Assembly: GCA_965247065.1 (NCBI GenBank)
Contig: CBDFGN010000006.1
Location: 1,984,001 to 2,048,000 of the forward strand
Reading direction: 5' to 3'
From: CBDFGN01 sp965247065
GTDB taxonomy: Bacteria > Bacteroidota > Bacteroidia > Cytophagales > Cyclobacteriaceae
DNA length: 64,000 nt
Shown: positions 1-9,238 of the stretch, piece by piece
How the letters are laid out: the number at the start of each line of letters is the position of its first letter
Numbering within the stretch: the first letter of the stretch is position 1
Position numbers and translations under genes: made by a program
The notes under the pieces: model-generated
The model's input: the letters and a program-made list of their open reading frames with translations, nothing else
Told to the model about the DNA's origin: nothing
The model's database searches: none

Positions 1-28
1 AGGTTTCGCGGTTCGCATTCTTTGAAAC

Positions 29-1513
29 CTAATCCGCCCATATGGATTTCAGCTTTCTCACCTTAAGGCTCATCACATGCAGATCTCCACCCTTGGCAAA
101 TAGTTCAAGACCTGTCTCTTCGTTTGCCGGAAGAAAGCATGAGCTCATGGAGACCTCCCCGTCGTTGGCAAAAATTTCGAGGGAAGTGCGGTCAACCAGA
201 ATTCTCAGTTTAATATTTCCATCGACCAATATCGCATCAGCTGATTTACCCAAAGCCGAGATCCTGTACCCTTCATTCCTCCCGGGCCAGCGCTTTAAGG
301 TGATGGTTTCATCGTGCAATCGCAACCCAAACTCCGGTATGTAATTCGGAGTTACTTCCATATAGATATCAAACAGGTCCCCCGTAATCTCAGAAAGAGG
401 ATTGTCAGCGGGCCCTATATTCTTGTGGCTTACCTCAACTTCTTCAGCGTACAGTTTTTCAATCTGTTCAATCGGGTACCGGTAGAGCCGTAGCTGATCA
501 TCGAATGTACGGAGCGATAATTCACAAGGGAAACTCATCTGCTGATTAAAAGGCATGTCCGGGTAATCACCACGAGCCATCCAGCCAATCTGAACCCGCT
601 TGTTTTGGGGAGTTTCCCAGCTCTGCGAGGCATAGAAGTTGTGTCCAAAATCCCCCTTGTACGGGCCCTGCTCCGGTTCAAATGCCTTCCCATCAAAGGT
701 CCCGATCCAATAGTTGAATGGTGCGTCATATATCACCCATTTCTTGTTATTAGCATCTCCGTCCACTGGCAATTCAAACAGGTCCGGACACGCGTGGAAG
801 CCTCCGGGGTAAGGTTTGCCCCTGCTGTATCGAGAGGGAGAGGAAAGCGGAACTTCCGCGGTTGGAGTCCAGGACTTGAGGTCATCTGAATTGAAAAAGT
901 GAGCTTTACCCCGCTCAACATAAAGTACCATCACCCATTTCTTGGTAGGTTCGTGCCAAAAGACCACGGGGTCCCGATTGTTGGATGCTATTTGCTTGAT
1001 TACAGTGTTTCCTGAATACTTTTCCCAAATTCTACCCCGGTCGTTGCTGAAGACAAGGCTCTGGCCGAAAGTGGCCCCAGCTGAAGTATAGGCTAAAACT
1101 AAGGCCGGTTCGGATCCTGTTTGGAATCCCGCGGTATTGTTCCAGTCAACTACACCTGATCCCGACCAGCAAGCCCCGTTTTCGTCCGGATAAACCGCGA
1201 TTGGCAGGTGTTCCCAATGTACAAGATCGGTGCTTACCGCATGCGACCAATGGGATTGCTCTCCGTCTGTCTTGCCCCCCGGCAAATTGGTGGAAACTGG
1301 ATTATGATCATTGAAAATGTGATACTCGCCCTCATAGTAGAACAGACCTATGGGATCGTTTATCCACCCTTTGGTCATGGTGTAGTGAAATTGAGGGCGG
1401 TACCGTTCCTGGAACAGCCTTACTGATTCACCGGTTTGCCCCTGAGCGTAATCCGTCAAGAGCAACATCATCATTGGTGTTGTACTCAGCAAGGTCTTCA
1501 TAACATTTTTCAT
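29..1513 (-). CDS. GH32 levanase/invertase-like secreted protein lacking the acid/base Glu
   Basis: Family GH32 normally hydrolyses beta-fructofuranosyl bonds in sucrose, levan or inulin. Seen: an N-terminal signal peptide, the nucleophile motif WINDPIG (Asp53; usual form WMNDPNG), RDP at 180-182, a CWSGSG motif near 115-120, and a C-terminal beta-sandwich with LRILVDRTSLEIF. The acid/base motif, normally (W)ECPDLF, reads HACPDLF, so Ala241 replaces the catalytic Glu (codon GCG where GAG is expected). The length of 494 aa is normal for a two-domain GH32. It diverges clearly from the five other GH32-like proteins in the window, which form their own group. It may start at Met1 or Met5. It lies at the downstream end of the minus-strand GH32 series. 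The fold is certain; hydrolase activity is doubtful. Confidence 0.9.
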   Translation of the reverse strand: MKNVMKTLLSTTPMMMLLLTDYAQGQTGESVRLFQERYRPQFHYTMTKGWINDPIGLFYYEGEYHIFNDHNPVSTNLPGGKTDGEQSHWSHAVSTDLVHWEHLPIAVYPDENGACWSGSGVVDWNNTAGFQTGSEPALVLAYTSAGATFGQSLVFSNDRGRIWEKYSGNTVIKQIASNNRDPVVFWHEPTKKWVMVLYVERGKAHFFNSDDLKSWTPTAEVPLSSPSRYSRGKPYPGGFHACPDLFELPVDGDANNKKWVIYDAPFNYWIGTFDGKAFEPEQGPYKGDFGHNFYASQSWETPQNKRVQIGWMARGDYPDMPFNQQMSFPCELSLRTFDDQLRLYRYPIEQIEKLYAEEVEVSHKNIGPADNPLSEITGDLFDIYMEVTPNYIPEFGLRLHDETITLKRWPGRNEGYRISALGKSADAILVDGNIKLRILVDRTSLEIFANDGEVSMSSCFLPANEETGLELFAKGGDLHVMSLKVRKLKSIWAD

Positions 1514-1745
1514 GAACTGTTTTTGGTTTTCTGTTTTCGGTTTTCTATCATTCCATTACTCCAGTATTCCAGTAATCCATTTTGTAATCTAAGCAGGCCG
1601 CCCCTCGGTCAGACCGGCGCCCAAAAGTCGACGCTCAATCCAGCGGTCGCACCGGGGCTGCCTGACGGAACAAATGAATACATGATTCTTGAAGTCCGGT
1701 GAAATTTCCTCGTTCCACCACCCTTGCAATCCATTATTCCATCAT

Positions 1746-3455
1746 TCAATCATTATCATAGATACTTTTCATCTGGTATGCGTCCAGCGCCAGCAACTCG
1801 CTATCCTGTCCCTGCGACCTGAATGAGATTCCCACACTTTCTTCCAATCCCGGATAGACCCTCATGGCTACGCACTGACGGCCATTGACGAAAACCTCAA
1901 CCACGCTTTTATCCAGGAAAACTCTCAATTTGAGTGGTAAGTCCGGATCCAGATAGAAGGACCCTGTTTCGGGAGCCCGGGACTTCACGTCAGGCAAAGT
2001 TGATGAATGTGCGGATTCAATGCTTATCAGGCTGGCTTTAGCTTGTAGTCGTTGTGTCTGGTCCCACCCATCGTATCTACCCCAGTCGCGATAACCACGA
2101 TTTTTGAAGAAAGAAATACGCGTGTACTCCCGCATATCCGGAGAGCGGAAGACGTTCATTTCAATCGTTGGCGCGTCCTTAGGGTCTATTTCGGCTATTA
2201 TTTCCATCGCGTTTCCGCTAATATTGTCCAGAACCACCTCTTCGTTTGCCGGAAGCGTCATTGCATCCAGCTGTTGATGATCGTATCGTAGTGATTCTAT
2301 ATCGCCGGCCGGTTCCATTCCTACCACGTTTTCGGATAAAAGGGTCAGCCTTCTGGGCAGGCTCATGATCTGGTCCCATCCCTCGGTAGGTTTGGCCGGA
2401 TTCATATTGAATATGATGATTACCCCACCTTTGCCATCGGGCACAGCCGACGGGGCATGAATACCGCCGGGACCCCAGGCTCCAAAATTGAAAAGGCCAT
2501 GGGCGGTTGCCACGAACTTGTCGCGCTGGGTATCGTAATCGCCCAGCAAATATTGGCCGCCAGAAGTGTGGCTAAAAAAGGGAAGGATGTGCTTTTCCCC
2601 GATGGGCCAGAAATATGGGCAACCTCCGTCGTCCCAAACCATGGTAAACACGTCGTCTTCAACGAAAGGATGAAGGTACTCCCAGGATGCAAGGTCCTTG
2701 GAGCGGAACAAGTAATTCGCCCGGATCGGCCTGCCTCCGGGTCCCTCCTCCTTTCTGCCCCCCGAAAGAGCATAGTACATGCCATCCTTTTTCCAAATGC
2801 AGGGATCGAATACATTGTAGGGCAGGGTCTCACCGGATTGTGCCACCGGTATGACAGGCTTCCCGGTCACCTTTTCCCAATTCAGTAGAAGCGGATCATC
2901 CGAAACTGCGACCATATTCCCTACCCGGGGCCCATGGTACATCGCGATTACCCGGTCCTCCTCAACTAACGCCGAACCAGAAAAGCAGGCGTACTCCGGA
3001 TTGGGGTAAATCGCGTATGGAAGATCCCGCCAATGGATTAGATCCGTGCTCACCGCATGCCCCCAATGTTGTCGAGGGTCTTCGGGGGGATAGCCCTGGT
3101 AAAACAGGTGCCACCGGCCTTGCCAGAAACTAAGCCCATTAGGATCGTTCAAGCGGTTTTCCGGGGCAGTGAAATGATATAGCGGAATATGGGGATCCTC
3201 CGCCAACTTCTTTCTGGATTCTTCAAACCTCAGCATCAGCGGATTGGTTTTTAGTTCTTCCTCCTGCTCCTCTAAGGTTGTAGAAAAGGTAAATTTGGGA
3301 ACCTTGGAGGTATAATCCTCGGTTGGTTGTTTAGTCTGGGAACTCCACGACGGTGCCGGGGTTACAGCCCCAGGCTTGGCAGAATCAGGTTGCTTGGATT
3401 CTGAGCAGGCAACCAGTAAAATTGCAATTAAGATGATTAACGATACGTTTTTCAT
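1746..3455 (-). CDS. GH32-fold lipoprotein, non-canonical active site (paralogue 1)
   Basis: A 569-aa lipoprotein (lipobox LLVAC, Cys17), so probably anchored in the outer membrane. Seen: RLNDPNG (nucleophile Asp104), FYQGYPPEDPRQHWGHA, CFSGSALVEED, and FDPCIW where the family has FRDP (Asp217 kept, Arg replaced by Phe). The EC motif reads DDGGCPYFWPIG, with Gly278 at the Glu position and Asp276 two residues before it. MSLPRRLTL and the C-terminal LRVFLDKSVVEVFVNG confirm the two-domain GH32 architecture. A stretch of about 80 residues before the propeller (KVPKFTF, LEEQ) is shared by the minus-strand paralogues. It belongs to a tandem family with the genes at 3550, 7282 and 9239. The substrate is unknown; a furanosyl bond is inferred from the fold only. 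Confidence 0.88.
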   Translation of the reverse strand: MKNVSLIILIAILLVACSESKQPDSAKPGAVTPAPSWSSQTKQPTEDYTSKVPKFTFSTTLEEQEEELKTNPLMLRFEESRKKLAEDPHIPLYHFTAPENRLNDPNGLSFWQGRWHLFYQGYPPEDPRQHWGHAVSTDLIHWRDLPYAIYPNPEYACFSGSALVEEDRVIAMYHGPRVGNMVAVSDDPLLLNWEKVTGKPVIPVAQSGETLPYNVFDPCIWKKDGMYYALSGGRKEEGPGGRPIRANYLFRSKDLASWEYLHPFVEDDVFTMVWDDGGCPYFWPIGEKHILPFFSHTSGGQYLLGDYDTQRDKFVATAHGLFNFGAWGPGGIHAPSAVPDGKGGVIIIFNMNPAKPTEGWDQIMSLPRRLTLLSENVVGMEPAGDIESLRYDHQQLDAMTLPANEEVVLDNISGNAMEIIAEIDPKDAPTIEMNVFRSPDMREYTRISFFKNRGYRDWGRYDGWDQTQRLQAKASLISIESAHSSTLPDVKSRAPETGSFYLDPDLPLKLRVFLDKSVVEVFVNGRQCVAMRVYPGLEESVGISFRSQGQDSELLALDAYQMKSIYDND

Positions 3456-3549
3456 TTTCTATTTATTTAAAAATTCGTTATCAGTTTTTTGGCATGGAGC
3501 ACGGAGCATATCGGCACCCTCATCCATTTACCATTTACGTACTTATTAA

Positions 3550-5235
3550 TCATTCCTCATAGATGCTCTTCATCTGATAGGCCTCCAATGACAATAATTC
3601 ACTCTCCTGGCCTTGCGACCTCAACGAAACTCCCACGCTCTCCTCCAGTCCCGGATATACTCGCTGGGCCACACACAGCTTCCCATTGGCGAATACTTCC
3701 ACCACACTCTTGTCTATGAAGATCCGTAGTTTAAGGGTTTCGTCCGGTTCAAGACGGAACGGGCCGGTTTCGGGTGCCCGGGACAGGACATCCGGAAGTA
3801 TGGACGAATAGGAGGACTCAATAGCTAGCAGGCTATTAAATCGCGGTTTCCAGGTTTTTGGTCGGGGGCGGTTGTAGTTTCTTCCCTGGTACACTCCCCG
3901 GTTTTTGTAGAATGCGATCCGGGTGTATTCTTGTTTATCAGGCGCTCGAAGCACGTTCAGTTCCACCATCGGCGCATCTTTGGGATCGATTTCGGCTATA
4001 ATCTCAATAGCATTTCCGCTGATATTGTCCAAGACGATCTCCTGGTTGGCCGGGAGGGTCCTACCGGCTACTACTTGTTTATTGTAACGAAGTGATTCGA
4101 TGTCTCCAGCTGGTGCCTGGGCCAGAGTATCTCCTCCGACCAGAGTTAACCGCCGGGGCAAGCTCATGATCTGATTCCATCCTTCGGTAGGCTTGGCATC
4201 ATTAATGTTAAAAATGATGATAACACCTCCTTCGCCATCGGGAGCAGCCGATGGAGCATGCACCCCACCGGGCCGGGAAGCACCAAAATTGAACTTTCCA
4301 TGATTGGTCACGGCGAATTTATCGCGCTTCTTATCATAATCACCGATAAGATATTGCCCCCCACTAATATGGCTGTAAAATGGGAGAATGTGACGATCGC
4401 CGATTGGCCAGAAGTAGGGGCAGGCTCCGTCATCTCCTGACTCAGTAAAGTGGTCGCCTTCGATGAATTCGTGCACATATTCCCAATTTTCAAGGTCATC
4501 TGAACGGAAGAGGTAGTTTGAAACCACTTGTTTGGCCCCCGGACCATCATTGGTTATTCCTCCCGACATGGAGTAATAGGTCCCTTCTTTCTTCCAGATG
4601 TTGGGATCATAGACGTAATAAGGCAAGTCATCACTATTTGCGGTCATGGGTACCACGGCTTTACCGCCCACCTTTTCCCAATTCAATAACAAAGGATCGC
4701 TGGAGGTAGCGACCATGTTCCCCAGGCGGGTGCCGTGATACATCGCTATCACCCGGTCCTCCTCTACCAGGGCTGATCCGGAATAACACTGGTATTCAGG
4801 ATACGGATAAATGGCCAGCGGAAGGTCTTCCCAATGGATCAGGTCGTCGCTGATGGCATGGCCCCAATGCTGCCGGGGATCTTCGGGAGGATAAGCCTGG
4901 TAAAAGAGGTGCCAGCGACCTTGCCAGTAACAAAGCCCGTTGGGGTCATTCAGACGGTTTTCGGGGCTCACAAAATGATACAAAGGCAGATGCGGATCCT
5001 GGGCCAATTTCTTGCGATTTTCCTTGAATCGCAACACCAGCGCATTGGTTTTCACCTGCTCCAACTGCTCCTCAAGGGTTGTTGCGAACGTGTATTGTGG
5101 AACCTTTGATTTGTAGTCTTCATTGGGTTCCATGAATTTAGCCTCACCCTTGGATTTTTCTACCTCGGGTGCCGTAGGCCCGGAGCAAGCCCATAGCAGA
5201 ATGACCGGAACGATAATTATCAACTTGGATTTCAT
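3550..5235 (-). CDS. GH32-fold lipoprotein, non-canonical active site (paralogue 2)
   Basis: A 561-aa lipoprotein (LLWAC, Cys17). It has RLNDPNG (Asp97), a YDPNIW box (Asp210; the RDP Arg is lost) and GDDGACPYFWPIG, with Ala271 at the acid/base position and Asp269 two residues upstream. The C-terminal beta-sandwich has LRIFIDKSVVEVFANG. It is closest to the paralogue at 7282, sharing the LPLAIYP and QCYSGSALVEE stretches. It lies 94 bp upstream of paralogue 1 on the same strand and just downstream of the BNR protein, so co-transcription is plausible. The protein fold is clear; the reaction is not. Confidence 0.88.
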   Translation of the reverse strand: MKSKLIIIVPVILLWACSGPTAPEVEKSKGEAKFMEPNEDYKSKVPQYTFATTLEEQLEQVKTNALVLRFKENRKKLAQDPHLPLYHFVSPENRLNDPNGLCYWQGRWHLFYQAYPPEDPRQHWGHAISDDLIHWEDLPLAIYPYPEYQCYSGSALVEEDRVIAMYHGTRLGNMVATSSDPLLLNWEKVGGKAVVPMTANSDDLPYYVYDPNIWKKEGTYYSMSGGITNDGPGAKQVVSNYLFRSDDLENWEYVHEFIEGDHFTESGDDGACPYFWPIGDRHILPFYSHISGGQYLIGDYDKKRDKFAVTNHGKFNFGASRPGGVHAPSAAPDGEGGVIIIFNINDAKPTEGWNQIMSLPRRLTLVGGDTLAQAPAGDIESLRYNKQVVAGRTLPANQEIVLDNISGNAIEIIAEIDPKDAPMVELNVLRAPDKQEYTRIAFYKNRGVYQGRNYNRPRPKTWKPRFNSLLAIESSYSSILPDVLSRAPETGPFRLEPDETLKLRIFIDKSVVEVFANGKLCVAQRVYPGLEESVGVSLRSQGQESELLSLEAYQMKSIYEE

Positions 5236-5267
5236 CTTAAGTGGTTTGGTTAGAGAACATGAACTAA

Positions 5268-7100
5268 TTATTGATGATGTCTGTAATTTCCAATAGCTTC
5301 CGAGACGGTCAGGAAACGATCATATATTCGCAGGAGTTCAACTGAACAATTCTCATTACTGGTGATAGAGATCTCCGCCGCACCATTTGCACTTCTGAAG
5401 TTCGGGTTGAACCTTCCCCATCCAAATTGACGTTTTTCGCCTCCGTCGTTGAGTAGACCATCGACGACAAACAATATAAGACTAGGGCCCCCGTCCACAA
5501 TTACACTAACATAATGTGTCCTGTTCGATTCTATCAGCCCCCGATCGCATTCCCAGCGATTGTTTGTGCGTCCATCATTCATATTGAATTCAACCGACCC
5601 CCGACCAGTAGCTTTGAGCCACCATCCCAGGCCTTTGTCATTTCTGGCATCACATAACAGCTGTCCCTCAGAAGGTCCTTTTAGTCTGAATTGCAGATCG
5701 ATGGTAAAGGATTGCTCCAAAAGCTTAGATCCGTAGTCATGGCTGCTCATGTCTCTTTCTACAAAAACGGGCAATTCCGGGGCAACCACATTGAGGTCCT
5801 GGCCCTTCTTCCATTCCAGCAAAAGCCCGTCCGTTGTTAGGCTATCGTTTTCGAATTGGTTCCATAAACCTTGGAGCAACCCCTTGTCAATTTTGTGCAC
5901 CCGGGCAACGTTTTTTTGGGTTTCAGAAAAGTAATATTCACCGTCCTCCTCAACCAGGTCGGGATAGCTCATCCTGATCCAGGGATCCTGATCGTAAAGA
6001 AGAATTTCCGGTTGGGTCCAATTGATGATTTTTCCATTAGGTGAGTCGATCTCAACGCCGCCGCTAATCCATACCGGATTCCTGTCCCAGTACCATTTTC
6101 CACCATGATTATGGAACCAATACAGGAATTTTCCATTTTCACACTTCCAGGCGAAATTGGCCGCCCGTGGATGTTTCATCAACCGGCCATTAGAATATAT
6201 TTTGTACTGCGGCGTGTCCCATGTATGTCCTTGGTCACGGCTATATGTAAATACAGGGTGTCCATCTATACTGCGGTAAACGCAATAAAAGGAACCGTCG
6301 CTAAGGATCGAAAAACTTTGCTCAGCTGCAATAGGTCCGCCCCCGGGAGGGGTCCTTAGACCAATGTCTCCGTCTGGCAATGTTTCCCAAGTGATTTTTT
6401 CGGCGGCATTTTCGGTCAGGATATTTGAACTTACCAGAAGTACCCCCTCGTTAGAAGTAAAAAAACCATATCCGAAACCACCCACCTTATGTAGGGGCAC
6501 ATATCCGTTCCCGTTGTGCGCAAAAGCTTTACCCACATTCCAAAAGAATCTGATCTTTCCGTCGTATACGTTTTTACGGTCTATTTCAAATTCTCGTACT
6601 GGAATGGTGTATCTTTTATCCGACCAGCTTTTCCCATTATCATCGCTGAATTTAAAGACAAAGTATCCCTGGGAATCAACTCGCTTGAATATGCCGCTGG
6701 GTTCCCAGGAAGATTTTTCCCCTTTAATTTCCCGGATATTGTCAGAATTGTGATTGTAAAAAACATAGACACGGCCTGATGGTACCTTAAGCAAGACAGC
6801 ATACGAAGCTTCGGGACCATCTGCCGGCTCCACATCAGCCTTGTCCACCCATGTCTTGCCCTTATCAGTACTCCTCCAGGTGATAATATGCTGACCAAAA
6901 GACCCTTCCCGCCCCTGGCCAGTGGTCATGACCGCTAACCATGCTCCGTCATCAGTTTTTACAATGTACGGTTGGTCACTATAGGTTTCATCGGGTATAA
7001 TATGTCCGGTCTTAATGTTTCTCCAATCACCCTGGGGAAAGGCCATTCCGGGCAGCAGGATCGTTAGGTGCACACAAGTTCGCAGTGCATTCATGGTCAT
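5268..7100 (-). CDS. Secreted BNR/sialidase-fold protein with C-terminal LamG-like domain
   Basis: Seen: three Asp-box motifs typical of six-bladed sialidase propellers (STDKGKTW, SDDNGKSW and SRDQGHTW, at about 77, 152 and 287 when counted from the chosen start), then about 170 residues resembling a concanavalin/LamG beta-sandwich. The open frame runs to 7139, but the extra 13 residues come from an AT-rich degenerate repeat (AATATTGAGAATT). The start at 7100 (MTMNALRT), followed by a signal peptide ending near AFPQG, is preferred; 7094 is also possible. Proteins of this kind include sialidases and other exo-acting hydrolases or lyases in glycan loci. It sits between GH32-like paralogues, suggesting a role on the same glycan. 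Specificity cannot be read from the sequence. Confidence 0.75.
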   Translation of the reverse strand: MTMNALRTCVHLTILLPGMAFPQGDWRNIKTGHIIPDETYSDQPYIVKTDDGAWLAVMTTGQGREGSFGQHIITWRSTDKGKTWVDKADVEPADGPEASYAVLLKVPSGRVYVFYNHNSDNIREIKGEKSSWEPSGIFKRVDSQGYFVFKFSDDNGKSWSDKRYTIPVREFEIDRKNVYDGKIRFFWNVGKAFAHNGNGYVPLHKVGGFGYGFFTSNEGVLLVSSNILTENAAEKITWETLPDGDIGLRTPPGGGPIAAEQSFSILSDGSFYCVYRSIDGHPVFTYSRDQGHTWDTPQYKIYSNGRLMKHPRAANFAWKCENGKFLYWFHNHGGKWYWDRNPVWISGGVEIDSPNGKIINWTQPEILLYDQDPWIRMSYPDLVEEDGEYYFSETQKNVARVHKIDKGLLQGLWNQFENDSLTTDGLLLEWKKGQDLNVVAPELPVFVERDMSSHDYGSKLLEQSFTIDLQFRLKGPSEGQLLCDARNDKGLGWWLKATGRGSVEFNMNDGRTNNRWECDRGLIESNRTHYVSVIVDGGPSLILFVVDGLLNDGGEKRQFGWGRFNPNFRSANGAAEISITSNENCSVELLRIYDRFLTVSEAIGNYRHHQ

Positions 7101-7159
7101 TCTTATATTGAGAATTGAATATTGAGAATTAAGAATCAAGCTGTTACTCGAAATTTATC

Positions 7160-7275
7160 ATGGCCCATTGCTTTTCGCCGCTTTTCGTTTTTCGCTTTTC
7201 GTTCTTTGCTTTTCGCCCTTCGCTTTTTCGTCCCATCATTCTCCATCAGTCCATTACTCGATCATTCCATTACTC
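7160..7275. repeat. Degenerate low-complexity intergenic array
   Basis: The gap between two genes is filled with imperfect copies of a CGCTTTTCG-like unit, followed by CCATTACTC/CATCATTC-like units. Similar but non-identical material fills the gaps at 1530-1580, 22016-22190 and 56760-56825. No gene or clear regulatory site is visible in it. Confidence 0.6.
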
Positions 7276-7281
7276 CATCAT

Positions 7282-8964
7282 TCACTCATAGATATTCTTC
7301 ATCTGCCAGGCATCCAGGGACACGAGTTGACTCTCGCTTCCCTGTGAGCGTAATGAAACACCTGTACTTGCTTCCAAGCCCGGGTAAACGCGGACGGCAA
7401 CACATTGCTTACCATTCACAAAAACTTCCACCACACTTTTGTCGATGAACACTCGCAGTTTTATGGTCTCACCCGGCTCTATAAGCACCGGAGCTGTCTC
7501 AGGTGCCCGGGAAAGAACATCGGGTAAGATCGAGGAGTAGGATGATTCAACACTAATAAGGCTGTTTCGGATGCGTTTACCTTGGGCCAATTCTTCCTCC
7601 GTCGGCGCCGGTACATCCATGGTACGATAGGGCGTCAGTACCCGTAAGCCTCGATCTTTAAAAAGCGCTATGCGGGTGAACTCCTCTTTATTGGGAGAGC
7701 GCAGCACATTCATTTCGATCATTGGCGCTTCCTTTGGATCAATTTCAGCAATGATCTCCATGGCATTACCTCTTATATTCTCGAGTACAATTTCATTGTT
7801 GGCTGGAATGGTCATGGCCTCAACTTGCTGGTGGTCATATCTTAGGGATTCGATATCGCCATATGGCTCAATTCCCAAATCGTCCTTCGAGGTTAAGGTA
7901 AGGCGTCGCGGTAAAGTCATGATCTGGTTCCAGCCGTCAGTCGGCTTACCGGGGTTCATGTTGAAAACAATTATTACCCCACCTTCGCCATCAGGTGTAG
8001 CCGACGGCGCATGCACTCCGGCTGGCCCCGATGCTCCGAAATTAAATTTGCCATGACTGGTAACTACAAGTTTATCGCGTTCAGTGTCATAATCACCCAG
8101 AAAATACTGTCCCCCACTGGTATGGCTATAAAATGGAAGAATGTAGCGGTCACCGATTGGCCAGAAATAGGGGCAGGCTCCATCATCGCCCACCTGGGTG
8201 AAAATGTCATCTTCGACGAATTTGTGTAAATACTCCCAATTAGCCAGGTCATTGGAACGGAACAGGAAATTAGCCCGAACGTTCTTGCCTCCCGGTCCCT
8301 CCTTCACCCTGCCATTGGAGAGTGAGTAATAGACTCCATCCTTCTTCCAGATATTTGGATCATGGACATTGTAAGGAAGCGGTTCTCCGGTTGAACTTTT
8401 GATATCTATTACTGCTTTGCCGGTTACCTTCTCCCAGTTCAGCAGGAGGGGATCGCTGGAAACGGCCACCATATTGCCGACCAGAGTTCCGTGGTACATT
8501 GCAATTACGCGGTCGTCCTCCACCAAAGCCGATCCTGAGTAACACTGGTATTCAGGATTGGGATAAATTGCCAGGGGAAGGTCTTCCCAATGGATCAGAT
8601 CATCGCTGATAGCGTGTCCCCAATGCTGGCGAGGGTCTTCAGGGGGATAGGCCTGGTAAAACAAATGCCATCGACCTTGCCAATAACAAAGGCCGTTAGG
8701 GTCGTTGAGTCGGTTTTCAGGACTGACAAAATGGTACAAAGGTAAATGGGGGTCCTTAGCTAGCTTTTTGCGCGACTCCTTAAATCTTAACACCAGAGGA
8801 TTGGCTTTCACCTGTTCCAGTTGCTCATCTAAAGTGGAAGCAAACGTGTATTGCGGAACCCTGGAAGTATAGTCATCTGAGGTCCGGTCGGGTGACTGGG
8901 CGAGTGACTCCAATACAGCTCCACTGAGCAGCGCTACTAGAGAAATCGTAATCAGCTTTTTCAT
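7282..8964 (-). CDS. GH32-fold secreted protein, non-canonical active site (paralogue 3)
   Basis: A 560-aa protein with a standard signal peptide (cleavage near SLAQ) rather than a lipobox, so it is probably periplasmic or released, unlike paralogues 1 and 2. It has RLNDPNG (Asp88), HDPNIW in place of FRDP, and GDDGACPYFWPIG in place of the EC motif (Ala for Glu). The C-terminal domain has LRVFIDKSVVEVFVNG. Seen: an insertion rich in P, T and E near residue 450, before the conserved ISVESSYSS stretch. It is followed downstream by the BNR gene, and upstream lies a decayed copy of its own 3' end (9001). Confidence 0.88.
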   Translation of the reverse strand: MKKLITISLVALLSGAVLESLAQSPDRTSDDYTSRVPQYTFASTLDEQLEQVKANPLVLRFKESRKKLAKDPHLPLYHFVSPENRLNDPNGLCYWQGRWHLFYQAYPPEDPRQHWGHAISDDLIHWEDLPLAIYPNPEYQCYSGSALVEDDRVIAMYHGTLVGNMVAVSSDPLLLNWEKVTGKAVIDIKSSTGEPLPYNVHDPNIWKKDGVYYSLSNGRVKEGPGGKNVRANFLFRSNDLANWEYLHKFVEDDIFTQVGDDGACPYFWPIGDRYILPFYSHTSGGQYFLGDYDTERDKLVVTSHGKFNFGASGPAGVHAPSATPDGEGGVIIVFNMNPGKPTDGWNQIMTLPRRLTLTSKDDLGIEPYGDIESLRYDHQQVEAMTIPANNEIVLENIRGNAMEIIAEIDPKEAPMIEMNVLRSPNKEEFTRIALFKDRGLRVLTPYRTMDVPAPTEEELAQGKRIRNSLISVESSYSSILPDVLSRAPETAPVLIEPGETIKLRVFIDKSVVEVFVNGKQCVAVRVYPGLEASTGVSLRSQGSESQLVSLDAWQMKNIYE

Positions 8965-9000
8965 TTTTGTAGGGTTAATTCTTTGCCCAAATTAGTCTTC

Positions 9001-9210
9001 TTAAATATTTTTCATTTGCCAGGCATCCAACGACAAAAGTTCGCTTTCACTTCCTTGCGAATGTAAAGAAACTCAAATACTTTCTTCCAACCCGGGATAG
9101 ACTCTTATGGCCACGCATTGCTTGCCGTTCACAAAGACCTAAACCACGGATCGGTCGATAAAAACCCGTAGTTTCCGAGGTTGATCCGGTTTGATGAAAA
9201 CGGTTTTAGT
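9001..9210 (-). pseudogene. 3' relic of a GH32-like paralogue
   Basis: Translating the minus strand gives the last 65-70 codons of a GH32-like protein: IKPDQPRKLRVFIDRSVV, a TAG stop, VFVNGKQCVAIRVYPGLEESI, a TGA stop, VSLHSQGSESELLSLDAWQMKNI and a terminal TAA. The two in-frame stops fall where paralogues have Glu (VVEVF) and Gly (SVGVS), each explained by one base change. It is closest to the C-terminus of the proteins at 7282 and 9239. It is clearly non-functional and is the remains of a further tandem copy. Confidence 0.9.
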
Positions 9211-9238
9211 TGCTGGGATATCCATTAAGTTCAGGTTG

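Noticed and set aside
2457..2888. Long antisense frames over the GH32-like and DUF1553 genes
   Set aside because: They lie fully opposite conserved coding sequence, have no signals or recognisable domains, and recur at the same place in each paralogue.
5268..7100. Confident sialidase with sialic acid substrate
   Set aside because: The Asp boxes show only the fold; the arginine triad of true sialidases was not securely identified, and no sialic-acid genes are nearby.
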